Source: Actinomycetota bacterium
Lineage (GTDB): Bacteria > Actinomycetota > Thermoleophilia > Miltoncostaeales > Miltoncostaeaceae
Reading direction: 5' to 3'
Length of the DNA stretch: 10,076 bases
Assembly: GCA_005800465.1 (NCBI GenBank)
Contig: SYFI01000146.1
Span: 1-10,076 of the forward strand
Part shown: one piece after another, positions 1-6,038 of the stretch
Layout: each line of letters opens with the position of its first letter
How positions within the stretch are numbered: position 1 is the stretch's first letter
Program-made: the position numbers and the translations under genes
Notes under the pieces: generated by a model
What the model was told of the DNA's origin: nothing
Database searches by the model: none
Seen by the model: only the letters and a program-made list of their open reading frames with translations

Positions 1-803
1 AGCGCATTGCGCACCAGCGCCCTGATGGGGATGGCCCCCCGTCCCTCCACCCCGGCCGGACGCGATTCCAGCCTCACCACATGCGCAAGGGGCAGGCGCA
101 GCTCGGCGGCATCCTCGATGGTGATAACCCGCTCGCTGGCAGGAATGGCAGCAGAGATCGCAGCGAGCGTTGTGGTCTTTCCACTGCCCGTGCCGCCGGT
201 GACCAAGATGTTGCGCCGTGCCGCCACTGCCAGATGAAGCGCGTCCAGCATCGCGGGCGACATCGCCCCCAGCGCCACCAGATCCTCACCCGACAGAGGG
301 TCTATGGGGAATCGACGAATCGTGAGCACGGGGCCATCGAGGCTGAGCGGGGGCATCACGGCATTCACCCGCGAGCCATCTGGCAGTCGGGCATCCACCA
401 TGGGGCTGGCCTCATCAAGGCGGCGACCCAGTGGCGCAATGATGCGGTCGATCACATGCAGCAGATGCTCAACATCCTGAAAGTGATTTGGCACCGGCTC
501 AATACGCCCCGACCGCTCAACCCACACACGAGATGGCCCATTCACCATCACCTCTGTCACCGATGCATCACGTAGCAGGGGCTCCAGCGGACCAAGGCCG
601 AGGGTCGCGTCAACAACCGACGTGACGATCTCGCGTCGTGCCTCGGACGAGAGAATGTGATGGCCCGCATCCAGGGCATCCTCGGCAAGCGCGGCCACCA
701 CTTCCCGCGTGGCGTCCCCGGGCGACACGGCCCCGCCGCGCACGATCTGCGCGCGGATGCCTTCCACCAGCGGAACCGGGTCTGCTTCACGCTGGTCAGA
801 CAC
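1..803 (-). CDS. cpaF: Tad/Flp pilus secretion ATPase CpaF (TadA), N-terminal part; 3' end beyond the window
   Basis: This is the hexameric type II/IV secretion-family ATPase that powers Tad (Flp) pilus assembly from the cytoplasmic face of the membrane. The frame is open from a GTG at 803 to the left edge, giving 267 codons without a stop. Visible landmarks are the N-terminal domain with LGLGPLEPLL (about residues 68-77) and VTEVMVNGP (82-90), the RRFP segment near 163, a Walker A GGTGSGKTT (203-211, Lys209) and the Asp box TIEDAAEL (228-235). These are followed by the HVVRLESRP region typical of CpaF. The Walker B and His boxes lie outside the window. The GTG start is supported by a GGAGG about 8 bases upstream and by an 8-base overlap with the end of the CpaE-like gene. 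The family assignment is very secure. The product is incomplete here only because the window ends. Confidence 0.95.
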   Translation of the reverse strand, partial: MSDQREADPVPLVEGIRAQIVRGGAVSPGDATREVVAALAEDALDAGHHILSSEARREIVTSVVDATLGLGPLEPLLRDASVTEVMVNGPSRVWVERSGRIEPVPNHFQDVEHLLHVIDRIIAPLGRRLDEASPMVDARLPDGSRVNAVMPPLSLDGPVLTIRRFPIDPLSGEDLVALGAMSPAMLDALHLAVAARRNILVTGGTGSGKTTTLAAISAAIPASERVITIEDAAELRLPLAHVVRLESRPAGVEGRGAIPIRALVRNA

Positions 804-1491
804 CAGTGGCCTCCAGAAGATCGCGGAGCGCAGCCGCCATTCCACCCCTCCCCTTCGGTGGCCGACATGCGCGCACGTCGTCTGCACCGCGGGCATCTGC
901 CGCAAGACCGATCACCACCCCCGCAGGCGCGAGCGTGCGAAACGCCCGCGGTGATACATCGGGCCGCCCGGGCAACGCCGAGGCAACCACCGCCGCCCGC
1001 ATGCCCGGGTGCCCCTGAATTACGGCCCCGCATGCGTTCGCGCCCATCACCGATCGGGATGTCACCACCACAAGGGCTGCGGCGCGCGCGATCAAGGCCC
1101 GCTGCATGTCGGCATCACCGCGGCCAACGTCGGCGACCCATGGGGTTGCCGATACGAGTGCGGCCGCGAGGCGCCCGGTCTGCTGTTCGTTCCACGCAGC
1201 CATGGCAGCGGCTGTCGGAGGCCCGGAGACCAGCCGCAGGGCATCGGTGTGCACGTGAACGATGTGCGCAACGTGCGCGGTGTCCAGTTCGTCGCGCACT
1301 GACCACAGATCACCCATCGTTCGTGCCACGGGAATGCCCCACAGCACGTGCGGACCGCCTCCGTGGCCGTCGATCCCGATCACTGTGGGCGCATGCCCGA
1401 GAGCGACCAGTGCCAGTGCCACGCCACCCGCCACTGTGGTTGCCCCGCATCCGCCTACCGCCCCGACCACGGCAATGCCGCCCCCGGTCAT
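796..1491 (-). CDS. CpaE/TadZ-like (Ssd-like) MinD-family protein with degenerate P-loop
   Basis: The 231-aa protein has a MinD/ParA-like layout: an N-terminal strand, then a P-loop-like segment GAVGGCGATT (residues 10-19), and a later VADVGRGD segment in the position of Walker B. In Tad systems the CpaE/TadZ family sits at the pole and helps place or nucleate the pilus machine. Its place between cpaB and cpaF supports that role. Two departures stand out. Both lysines of the deviant Walker A motif (consensus KGGxGKT) are missing, replaced by Val12 and Ala17, so ATP hydrolysis is doubtful. The N-terminal receiver-like domain of classical CpaE/TadZ is also absent, because the protein begins directly at the P-loop strand. 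The ATG at 1491 shares one base with the cpaB stop (TGATG). Actinobacterial Ssd (septum-site-determining-like) proteins are the nearest type I can name. Confidence 0.75.
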   Translation of the reverse strand: MTGGGIAVVGAVGGCGATTVAGGVALALVALGHAPTVIGIDGHGGGPHVLWGIPVARTMGDLWSVRDELDTAHVAHIVHVHTDALRLVSGPPTAAAMAAWNEQQTGRLAAALVSATPWVADVGRGDADMQRALIARAAALVVVTSRSVMGANACGAVIQGHPGMRAAVVASALPGRPDVSPRAFRTLAPAGVVIGLAADARGADDVRACRPPKGRGGMAAALRDLLEATGV

Positions 1492-2138
1492 CAGCCCTCA
1501 CCCGCAGGCCGGGCAATTACACGCACCTCGCGGGCGAAGTCGAGCGCACGCGCCACCTCAAGCGCATCGGCGGTACGCAGGCGCAACACCAGGCCGCCGG
1601 CGGCATCTGCCACATCTGCGCCTGGCGGTGGGGTCACCGCCAGCACCTCGGCGTTCGACACGATCACCCGGGTGCGCCCCGCCATCCCCTCGCCATCCGA
1701 TGCGATTACGTCCACCCGCGATCCTTCCGGGGGCGCGGCCACTGGCCCTCCCGCTGCCCGCAGCGGCACCGGGACGGCGCGCTCGCCCGGCAGTAACGGG
1801 GCGGGGCCCACGCCGGGCGCGCCGCCGATGACCGCATCGGTGACGGGCTCGCCGGGTGCCAGCGGGGCCACCGTGCGCCGCCCAATAACCCCTGACGCGT
1901 TCGCCTGAAGCCCGGAAAGGCGCAAGTCGTCGGGCACGGAAGCCATGGCCAGCGAACGTGCGGCAAACTCCTCGTCCAGCAGCGTGCCCGCCGGGATTAC
2001 CGTGCGGGCCACCACCACGTACGCCGACCCACCCGAGGCAGATCCGGTGCGGCTCATCAGCACCATCGCACCCACAGCCAGCAGCGCGGCCAGCGCAAAC
2101 CACAGCACGGGGCGACGTCCCGGCATGCGGATCCTCAT
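1491..2138 (-). CDS. cpaB: CpaB/RcpC-like Flp pilus assembly protein with SAF domain
   Basis: This 215-aa protein has one N-terminal membrane anchor (about residues 11-28, after an Arg-rich start) and a short Gly/Ser linker. A SAF domain follows (about 40-100: VVARTVIPAGTLLDEEF, then GRRTVAPLAPGEPV) and then an RcpC/CpaB-type C-terminal region (VPVPL, EGSRVDVIAS, VIVSNAEVLAV). CpaB proteins are periplasmic or extracytoplasmic parts of the Tad machine. In organisms without an outer-membrane secretin the protein probably acts as a membrane-anchored wall-side component. The start at 2138 is preferred over an ATG at 2171 because it forms an ATGA overlap with the upstream stop, has a GGGGTG about 5-6 bases upstream, and starts just before the membrane segment. 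A FlgA-like SAF protein is the main alternative, but cpaE and cpaF next door make CpaB the better call. Confidence 0.85.
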   Translation of the reverse strand: MRIRMPGRRPVLWFALAALLAVGAMVLMSRTGSASGGSAYVVVARTVIPAGTLLDEEFAARSLAMASVPDDLRLSGLQANASGVIGRRTVAPLAPGEPVTDAVIGGAPGVGPAPLLPGERAVPVPLRAAGGPVAAPPEGSRVDVIASDGEGMAGRTRVIVSNAEVLAVTPPPGADVADAAGGLVLRLRTADALEVARALDFAREVRVIARPAGEG

Positions 2139-2692
2139 GCTGTCACCCCACTGTGACCGCACCGGGCGCATGGCCCGCCCGGCGCCCCACCGCCCAGCTC
2201 GCAGCGCTCACACGGCACCCATGCCCGATCGCACCAGCGCGAGAGGGCATCAGCGCCGACGGCGGGCATTGCCAAGGCCTCAACCCCCCACGGCATTCGG
2301 GGCAGTCGACATGCCGGCAGGGCCGCGAGCCCGACAGCCACCTGCGCACGGCGCATCAACTGCGCGCCCCGCGACTGCGCGCTCCACGTGACGATGAGGG
2401 CTGTGGCCCATCCGGCCTCCACGAGCCCAGATGGAAGCCACACCACGTCGCACCCCAGCAGCACACCAAGCGCGGCGAGCGGGGCCGCCGCCCCATCGGC
2501 CCAGGGCGGGCGAGCCAGCACAAGCGCGCCCGGAGCAGCCGACGCCACGGCATCCACAGCGGCGTCGAGGCCAGCCGCCCGCGAACCGCGGCGGCGCTCC
2601 GGGGTTGCGACCACCAGCACCAGATCGCACCCACTGATCCCCGCCGCGCCCGCCACCGCCGAATCCACGACGACGCGGGCCGTCTCAGGCAT
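2135..2692 (-). CDS. Unrecognised Tad-operon protein with C-terminal CxxC-x10-CxxC cluster
   Basis: I do not recognise this 185-aa protein as a named family. The N-terminal three quarters is Ala/Val/Leu-rich and alternates strands and helices: ARVVVDSAV near the start, then CDLVLVVATPE (about residues 25-35), ALVLARPPW and CDVVWLPSGL. The tail carries Cys161, Cys164, Cys175, Cys178 and His180 in a CxxC-x10-CxxC-x-H pattern, with an extra Cys154, which looks like a zinc ribbon or similar metal knuckle. The VVVDSAV...CDLVLVVATPE order recalls the Walker B and following strand of MinD-like proteins, but no P-loop precedes it; this is inference. The ATG at 2692 overlaps the response-regulator stop by 8 bases, and the stop overlaps the cpaB ATG as ATGA. 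The in-frame ATG at 2788 lies deep inside the response-regulator gene and is unlikely. Its position argues for a role in Tad pilus assembly or its control. Confidence 0.8.
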   Translation of the reverse strand: MPETARVVVDSAVAGAAGISGCDLVLVVATPERRRGSRAAGLDAAVDAVASAAPGALVLARPPWADGAAAPLAALGVLLGCDVVWLPSGLVEAGWATALIVTWSAQSRGAQLMRRAQVAVGLAALPACRLPRMPWGVEALAMPAVGADALSRWCDRAWVPCERCELGGGAPGGPCARCGHSGVTA

Positions 2693-3404
2693 CGTCCCCG
2701 AGCAGGCGATAGCCCAGGCCCCACACGTTGACGATGAACCGCTCGCCACCCGAGGCGTCGGCCAGTTTGCGACGCAGGCGCGACGCATGGCTGTCGACCG
2801 TGCGGGTACGACCGGGTGAGACGTAGCCCCACACGTCGCGCAGCAGCTCGTGCTTGCTCACCACCCGCCTCGGGTCGCGGGCCAGAGCCGTCAGCAGGCC
2901 CATCTCCTTGGCCGAGAGACTCAGCGGATCGCCGTTTACCGTAACTCGCCTGGCACGCCGGTCGATGGTGAGCACGCCCACCCGCAGCGTGCCGGCGGTC
3001 CACTCCCCATCGGCACGTCGGATGAGCGCCCGCAGGCGCGCCAGTAGTTCGACATACGCGAACGGGGTCCCCACGACCTCATCCGCACCCCGCTCGAGTG
3101 CTCGTACCACCCGGTGGGGCTCGCGCGATCCCGATACCCCAAGCACCGGCATGGCCGAATCCCAGGGCTCCTCGGGGCCGCCGTCGCGGATCATGCCCAC
3201 GGCATCCAGCCCGCCCGCACCCGGCATGTCCAGATCGACGATCACCGCACTGGGGCATGAGTTGCGAAGCGCGCCCCGTACCTCTTCGGGGTCGGCCGCC
3301 AGCAGCACTGTGAAGCGATCGGCCTGCAGGTCGGCGGCCAGACTGCCGGATGCGGGGCGGGGCCCCACCAGCAGCACCGATCGGTCGCTGATCTCGGTGG
3401 TCAT
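2685..3404 (-). CDS. OmpR/PhoB-type response regulator with degenerate receiver domain
   Basis: This 239-aa protein has a receiver-like domain (about 8-125) and a winged-helix DNA-binding domain (about 135-236). The C-terminal domain is canonical: LSAKEMGLL, then RVVSKHELLRDVWG, TVDSHASRLRRKL and the wing VWGLGYRLL. The receiver keeps the phospho-acceptor position, Asp57 in VIVDLDMPG, and a Ser in the switch Thr/Ser position (GVSGS). However, the acidic pair that normally ends strand 1 (VDD) is GPR here (VLLVGPR), and the conserved Lys before PF is Thr (GTPF). Loss of the Mg-binding acids and the Lys predicts phosphorylation-independent activity. No histidine kinase is in view. The ATG at 3404 has AAGGAG upstream and forms an ATGA overlap with the DUF192 stop. 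Its position in the Tad operon suggests that it regulates pilus expression, possibly autoregulating, though no operator was identified. Confidence 0.9.
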   Translation of the reverse strand: MTTEISDRSVLLVGPRPASGSLAADLQADRFTVLLAADPEEVRGALRNSCPSAVIVDLDMPGAGGLDAVGMIRDGGPEEPWDSAMPVLGVSGSREPHRVVRALERGADEVVGTPFAYVELLARLRALIRRADGEWTAGTLRVGVLTIDRRARRVTVNGDPLSLSAKEMGLLTALARDPRRVVSKHELLRDVWGYVSPGRTRTVDSHASRLRRKLADASGGERFIVNVWGLGYRLLGDDA

Positions 3405-3895
3405 TGCATCTCCTTCCGGTCAGTTCCCCAGGGCCTCATGCCATGGGTGACCGGTAAACGCGTGGGGTGGGCACATGCTCCCCCCTCTCCCGCACGCAAT
3501 GTCCCTGCGAGCGGGAAAACGTCGCATCCGGGCAGCCAAACCGTGTCGCCGGGGCGCAACGCGGCCAGCACTCCAGTGCGCGCCTCCAGCACCGCCCGGG
3601 CACCCCTCGCCGATGCGCCACGCCGAAGGAGGGGATCGACCACCCGCAGCACCGTGCCGTCGGCATCCACAAATGCCGCACCGATGCATGCCCGCAGACC
3701 CACGCCGTGAACCGCCCGGCAGGGCGCCAACACCAGAGCCTCATCACCCGCCGGGTCCGGCGTGCCGAGCATCCCCACCAGCCGCGACAGCGCCCCCTCC
3801 GCCACGTAGGTGCGCTCGGCGATCACCATTCCATCGCCCCTGCGAAGCACGCCCACGGGGCGGGCGATCAGGTCAATGCGGAGCGGATGGGCCAT
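3401..3895 (-). CDS. DUF192 (COG1430) family protein at the head of the Tad operon
   Basis: The 164-aa protein matches the DUF192 pattern: MVIAERTYVAEG then SRLVGMLG (about 23-44), the LVLAPCRAVHGVGLR segment with Cys59 and His63, AAFVDADGTVLRVV, and the closing VLEARTGVLAALRPGDTV (about 105-123). About 35 residues beyond the domain are Gly/Pro/Arg-rich and look disordered. The family's usual Asp in the 'iDvvF' position is Gly72 here. Its biochemical function is unknown, and I see no signal peptide. The start is uncertain: the ATG at 3895 includes the usual N-terminal strand but has only a distant GGAG, whereas the ATG at 3829 has AGGGG about 7 bases upstream and would give 142 aa. The frame also continues upstream to 3970 but that part lacks coding character. 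The stop overlaps the response-regulator ATG, so it is probably the first gene of the pilus operon. Confidence 0.75.
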   Translation of the reverse strand: MAHPLRIDLIARPVGVLRRGDGMVIAERTYVAEGALSRLVGMLGTPDPAGDEALVLAPCRAVHGVGLRACIGAAFVDADGTVLRVVDPLLRRGASARGARAVLEARTGVLAALRPGDTVWLPGCDVFPLAGTLRAGEGGACAHPTRLPVTHGMRPWGTDRKEMQ

Positions 3896-3980
3896 GCCAC
3901 AAGGCTGGCTCCATCGTCGTAATGCGTGGCGCGCGGGACGTGGCGATTTGCGCACCCACCCGTGACGCATGACGCATCCA

Positions 3981-4295
3981 TCAGTCGTGCGGGCGGATAC
4001 TCCCCTGCAGCGCAGCCATTGCCCGGGCGAACATGATCCCCATGGCGTCAGCGGCGTCGTCCACGGTGTCGACCGGCTTCATGGTGCTGAGGCCAGCGGC
4101 GGCCATCTGCACGGCCAACGTGATGATCTGGAAGCGCTCAACCGGGGCGATCTGTCCGCCGCCCTCGGCCTGCACCTCTTCCATCGCCTCACGCTGAGCG
4201 CGCATCATCTCTTTGAGGCGCTCCTTGAACTCCTCGGATGCATCCTCGCCAAACGCGAAACCGAATGGGTTCTCGGGTGGCATGTCGTCACTCAC
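3981..4295 (-). CDS. 104-aa protein of unknown function coupled to glpX
   Basis: I do not recognise this small soluble protein. It begins with a Pro/Gly/Phe-rich stretch (PPENPFGFAFGEDA, residues 6-19), followed by a strongly charged helix (about 20-43: EEFKERLKEMMRAQREAMEE). A second, more hydrophobic helix spans about 51-71 (PVERFQIITLAVQMAAAGL), and a third about 78-98 is Ala/Met-rich. No Cys and no membrane segment is seen. The GTG at 4295 is chosen because it forms a GTGA overlap with the glpX stop and has GGGAG about 8 bases upstream. An ATG at 4283 is the alternative (100 aa). The position implies co-translation with fructose bisphosphatase, so a role linked to that enzyme or simply to the same mRNA is possible. 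No function is assigned. Confidence 0.75.
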   Translation of the reverse strand: MSDDMPPENPFGFAFGEDASEEFKERLKEMMRAQREAMEEVQAEGGGQIAPVERFQIITLAVQMAAAGLSTMKPVDTVDDAADAMGIMFARAMAALQGSIRPHD

Positions 4296-5302
4296 AGGCG
4301 GATCTCCCGAAGCGGTGTGCGGCTGAACATGTGGACGGTATCGACAAAGCGCACCGTGCACTCACGCAGGTCCATGAGGATGGAGTGCGTGCGGGCGCCG
4401 TCGCTGAAGTAGCGCACGCCCTTCAGCAGATAGCCCTCGGTGACGCCCGTGGCAAGAACGTACAGCGGGTCGGGAGCCAGGTCGCGGGCGGTGAGCACCC
4501 GGCTGGTGTCCTCGAGGCCGAACGGCTTGAGGCGCTCCAGTTGGGCATCGTCCTTGGGCCACATGCGTCCCTGGATCTCGCCGCCCAGACACTCGAGCGC
4601 GGCGGCGGTGATGACGCCCTCGGTGGACCCGCCGATACCTAGGTACAGATGGTCGCCGGTGCCACGCACGGCGGCCGACATGCTGGCGGTGATGTCACCG
4701 TCGGGGATGAGCTTGATACGGGCCCCAAGGCCGCGGATCTCCTCAATCAATTCCTCGTGACGGGGGCGATCGAGCACGATCACCGACAGGTCGCGCACGC
4801 GGCGGTCGTAGCAGCGGGCCACCACGTCGAGCGTGTCAGCGATGGGTGCGGCGATATCCACGCGGCCCTTCGCGCCTGCACCCACGCAGAGCTTCTGCAT
4901 GTACATGTCGGGAGCGGCCATGACGCCGCCCGGGGCGCCGATGACGCACACGGCGATGGCGCCGGCGTCGCCCCGGGACACAAGGTCGGTGCCCTCAAGC
5001 GGGTCAACGGCGATCTCGCACGGCATGCCGCCCGTGCCAAGCACCTCGCCCACGTACAGCTCGGGGGCCTCATCCTTCTCGCCCTCACCGATGATGACCG
5101 TGCCCGTAATGGGCATGGCGCTGAACTCCTTGCGCATTGCGTCAACGGCGGCGCCGTCAGCGGCGTGGGGGTTGCCCTGGCCCACCCAGCGGGCCGACGC
5201 CAGCGCAGCCTGCTCCACAACCCTGAGGAAGTCCGTGGCCGGAACGATGCGGTGCCCCTCGAGCGACCCGGGCACCTGCGCGGGCACGTCATTCGTACTC
5301 AT
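4292..5302 (-). CDS. glpX: Class II fructose-1,6-bisphosphatase GlpX
   Basis: GlpX hydrolyses fructose 1,6-bisphosphate to fructose 6-phosphate in the cytosol for gluconeogenesis and pentose-phosphate recycling. Some actinobacterial and cyanobacterial relatives also use sedoheptulose 1,7-bisphosphate. The 336-aa length is normal. Signatures in order are GNPHAADGAAVDAMR (43-57, with the metal-ligand Asp54), IGEGEKDEAPELYVGE (71-86), DPLEGTDL (100-107, the Li-sensitive phosphatase metal site), MYMQKLCVG and GIGGSTEGVITAAALECLGGEIQGR, which carries a conserved metal-binding Glu. All expected acidic ligands are present. The ATG at 5302 forms an ATGA overlap with the transaldolase stop and has an AGGGTG a few bases upstream. 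The 3' end overlaps the next small gene as GTGA, making a tight three-gene unit. Family assignment is secure. Confidence 0.96.
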   Translation of the reverse strand: MSTNDVPAQVPGSLEGHRIVPATDFLRVVEQAALASARWVGQGNPHAADGAAVDAMRKEFSAMPITGTVIIGEGEKDEAPELYVGEVLGTGGMPCEIAVDPLEGTDLVSRGDAGAIAVCVIGAPGGVMAAPDMYMQKLCVGAGAKGRVDIAAPIADTLDVVARCYDRRVRDLSVIVLDRPRHEELIEEIRGLGARIKLIPDGDITASMSAAVRGTGDHLYLGIGGSTEGVITAAALECLGGEIQGRMWPKDDAQLERLKPFGLEDTSRVLTARDLAPDPLYVLATGVTEGYLLKGVRYFSDGARTHSILMDLRECTVRFVDTVHMFSRTPLREIRL

Positions 5303-5955
5303 GCACCCTGCTTGGCGAGCCGACCGGCGTGATCCTTATTGAACTGTTCGATGCCACTCCCCGTGAGCGGGTGCTTCAGCATCTGATGGAAGACCTTGGG
5401 AGGGATGGTGGCGATGTCCGCACCGATCTGCGCTGCCTCCATCACGTGGAGCGGGCTGCGGATGGAAGCGGCCAGCACCTCGGTCTCGTACAACGAGTTG
5501 GCGAAGCACTCCACGATCTCCCCGAGGTGGCCGAGGCCGTCCTCGGAGATGTCGTCGTAGCGCCCGAGAAATGGCGACACGAAGGCCGCACCGGCCGATG
5601 CGGCGAGCATCGCCTGGCTGGCCGTGAAGCACAGCGTCATGTTGACCCGGATGCCGTCCTTGGCCAGCGCCGAGGTGGCGGAGAGGCCTTCGGCACAGGT
5701 GGGCAGCTTCACCACGATGTTCGGGTGGATGGCGGCGAGCCGCTTGCCCTCCGAGATCATGGTGGGCACATCGTTGGCCACGACCTCGGCTGAGATGGGC
5801 CCGTCCACCAGATCGCAGATGCGGCGGTAGATGGAATCCTCATCGCCCTCAACCTGCGAGAGCAGCGTCGGGTTGGTGGTCACGCCGGCGAGAACACCCC
5901 AGGAGGCGATCTCCTCGATGTCCTGCAGGCTGGCGGTGTCGATGAAAAGCTTCAC
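5299..5955 (-). CDS. tal: Short-type transaldolase (TalC/FSA family)
   Basis: This 218-aa TIM-barrel enzyme belongs to the short transaldolase/fructose-6-phosphate aldolase group. Seen in order are KLFIDTASL (2-10), GVTTNPTLL (24-32), SAEVVAND (55-62), the Schiff-base Lys83 in VVKLPTCAEGL, NMTLCFTASQA and FVSPFLGRYDD (125-135). Two positions separate the subfamilies. Glu57 (Gln in E. coli FsaA) and Phe129 in SPFLGR (Tyr in FsaA) both match transaldolases, so transfer of a dihydroxyacetone unit in the pentose-phosphate pathway is favoured over direct cleavage of fructose 6-phosphate. The start is a GTG at 5955 with GGAGG about 8 bases upstream. It is the first gene of the unit with glpX, and 83 bases separate it from the gene upstream, leaving room for a promoter. 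Confidence 0.94.
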   Translation of the reverse strand: MKLFIDTASLQDIEEIASWGVLAGVTTNPTLLSQVEGDEDSIYRRICDLVDGPISAEVVANDVPTMISEGKRLAAIHPNIVVKLPTCAEGLSATSALAKDGIRVNMTLCFTASQAMLAASAGAAFVSPFLGRYDDISEDGLGHLGEIVECFANSLYETEVLAASIRSPLHVMEAAQIGADIATIPPKVFHQMLKHPLTGSGIEQFNKDHAGRLAKQGA

Positions 5956-6001
5956 TCAGTGCCCTCCGAGGCTTGCCGATGGCTGACTTCGAGGCTACCA
6001 G

Positions 6002-6011
6002 CCGACGTCGG
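6002..6011. promoter_or_regulatory. 10-bp perfect palindrome upstream of the transaldolase gene
   Basis: CCGACGTCGG is self-complementary and lies about 47 bases upstream of the transaldolase GTG, in the 83-base spacer that should hold the promoter of the tal-glpX unit. It could be an operator, but a GC-rich palindrome of this length can arise by chance. No convincing -35/-10 pair was found next to it. A nearby second inverted repeat, CTCAG-cgc-CTGAG (6038-6050), overlaps the stop of the preceding gene. Confidence 0.2.
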
Positions 6012-6038
6012 GGCCAATTCGTCCCCAATTTAGGTGAC

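Noticed and set aside
657..1796. A 379-codon open frame on the plus strand opposite the cpaB, cpaE-like and cpaF genes
   Set aside because: It is rich in Arg, Pro, His and Cys with no recognisable motif, and it lies antisense to three genes with clear family signatures. Long antisense frames are expected at this GC content.
2135..2788. Longer form of the Cys-cluster protein starting at 2788
   Set aside because: The extra 32 residues overlap the DNA-binding domain of the response regulator. The ATG at 2692 gives the short-overlap geometry seen throughout the operon.
3960..3980. Short direct repeat TGACGCATGACGCAT between the 104-aa gene and the DUF192 gene
   Set aside because: Only two 7-base units are present, with no further copies or palindromic structure. 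It is too short to call a repeat element or operator.
4649..5332. Plus-strand 227-codon frame opposite glpX
   Set aside because: It is His/Ala/Gly-rich, without motifs, and wholly antisense to a secure GlpX gene.
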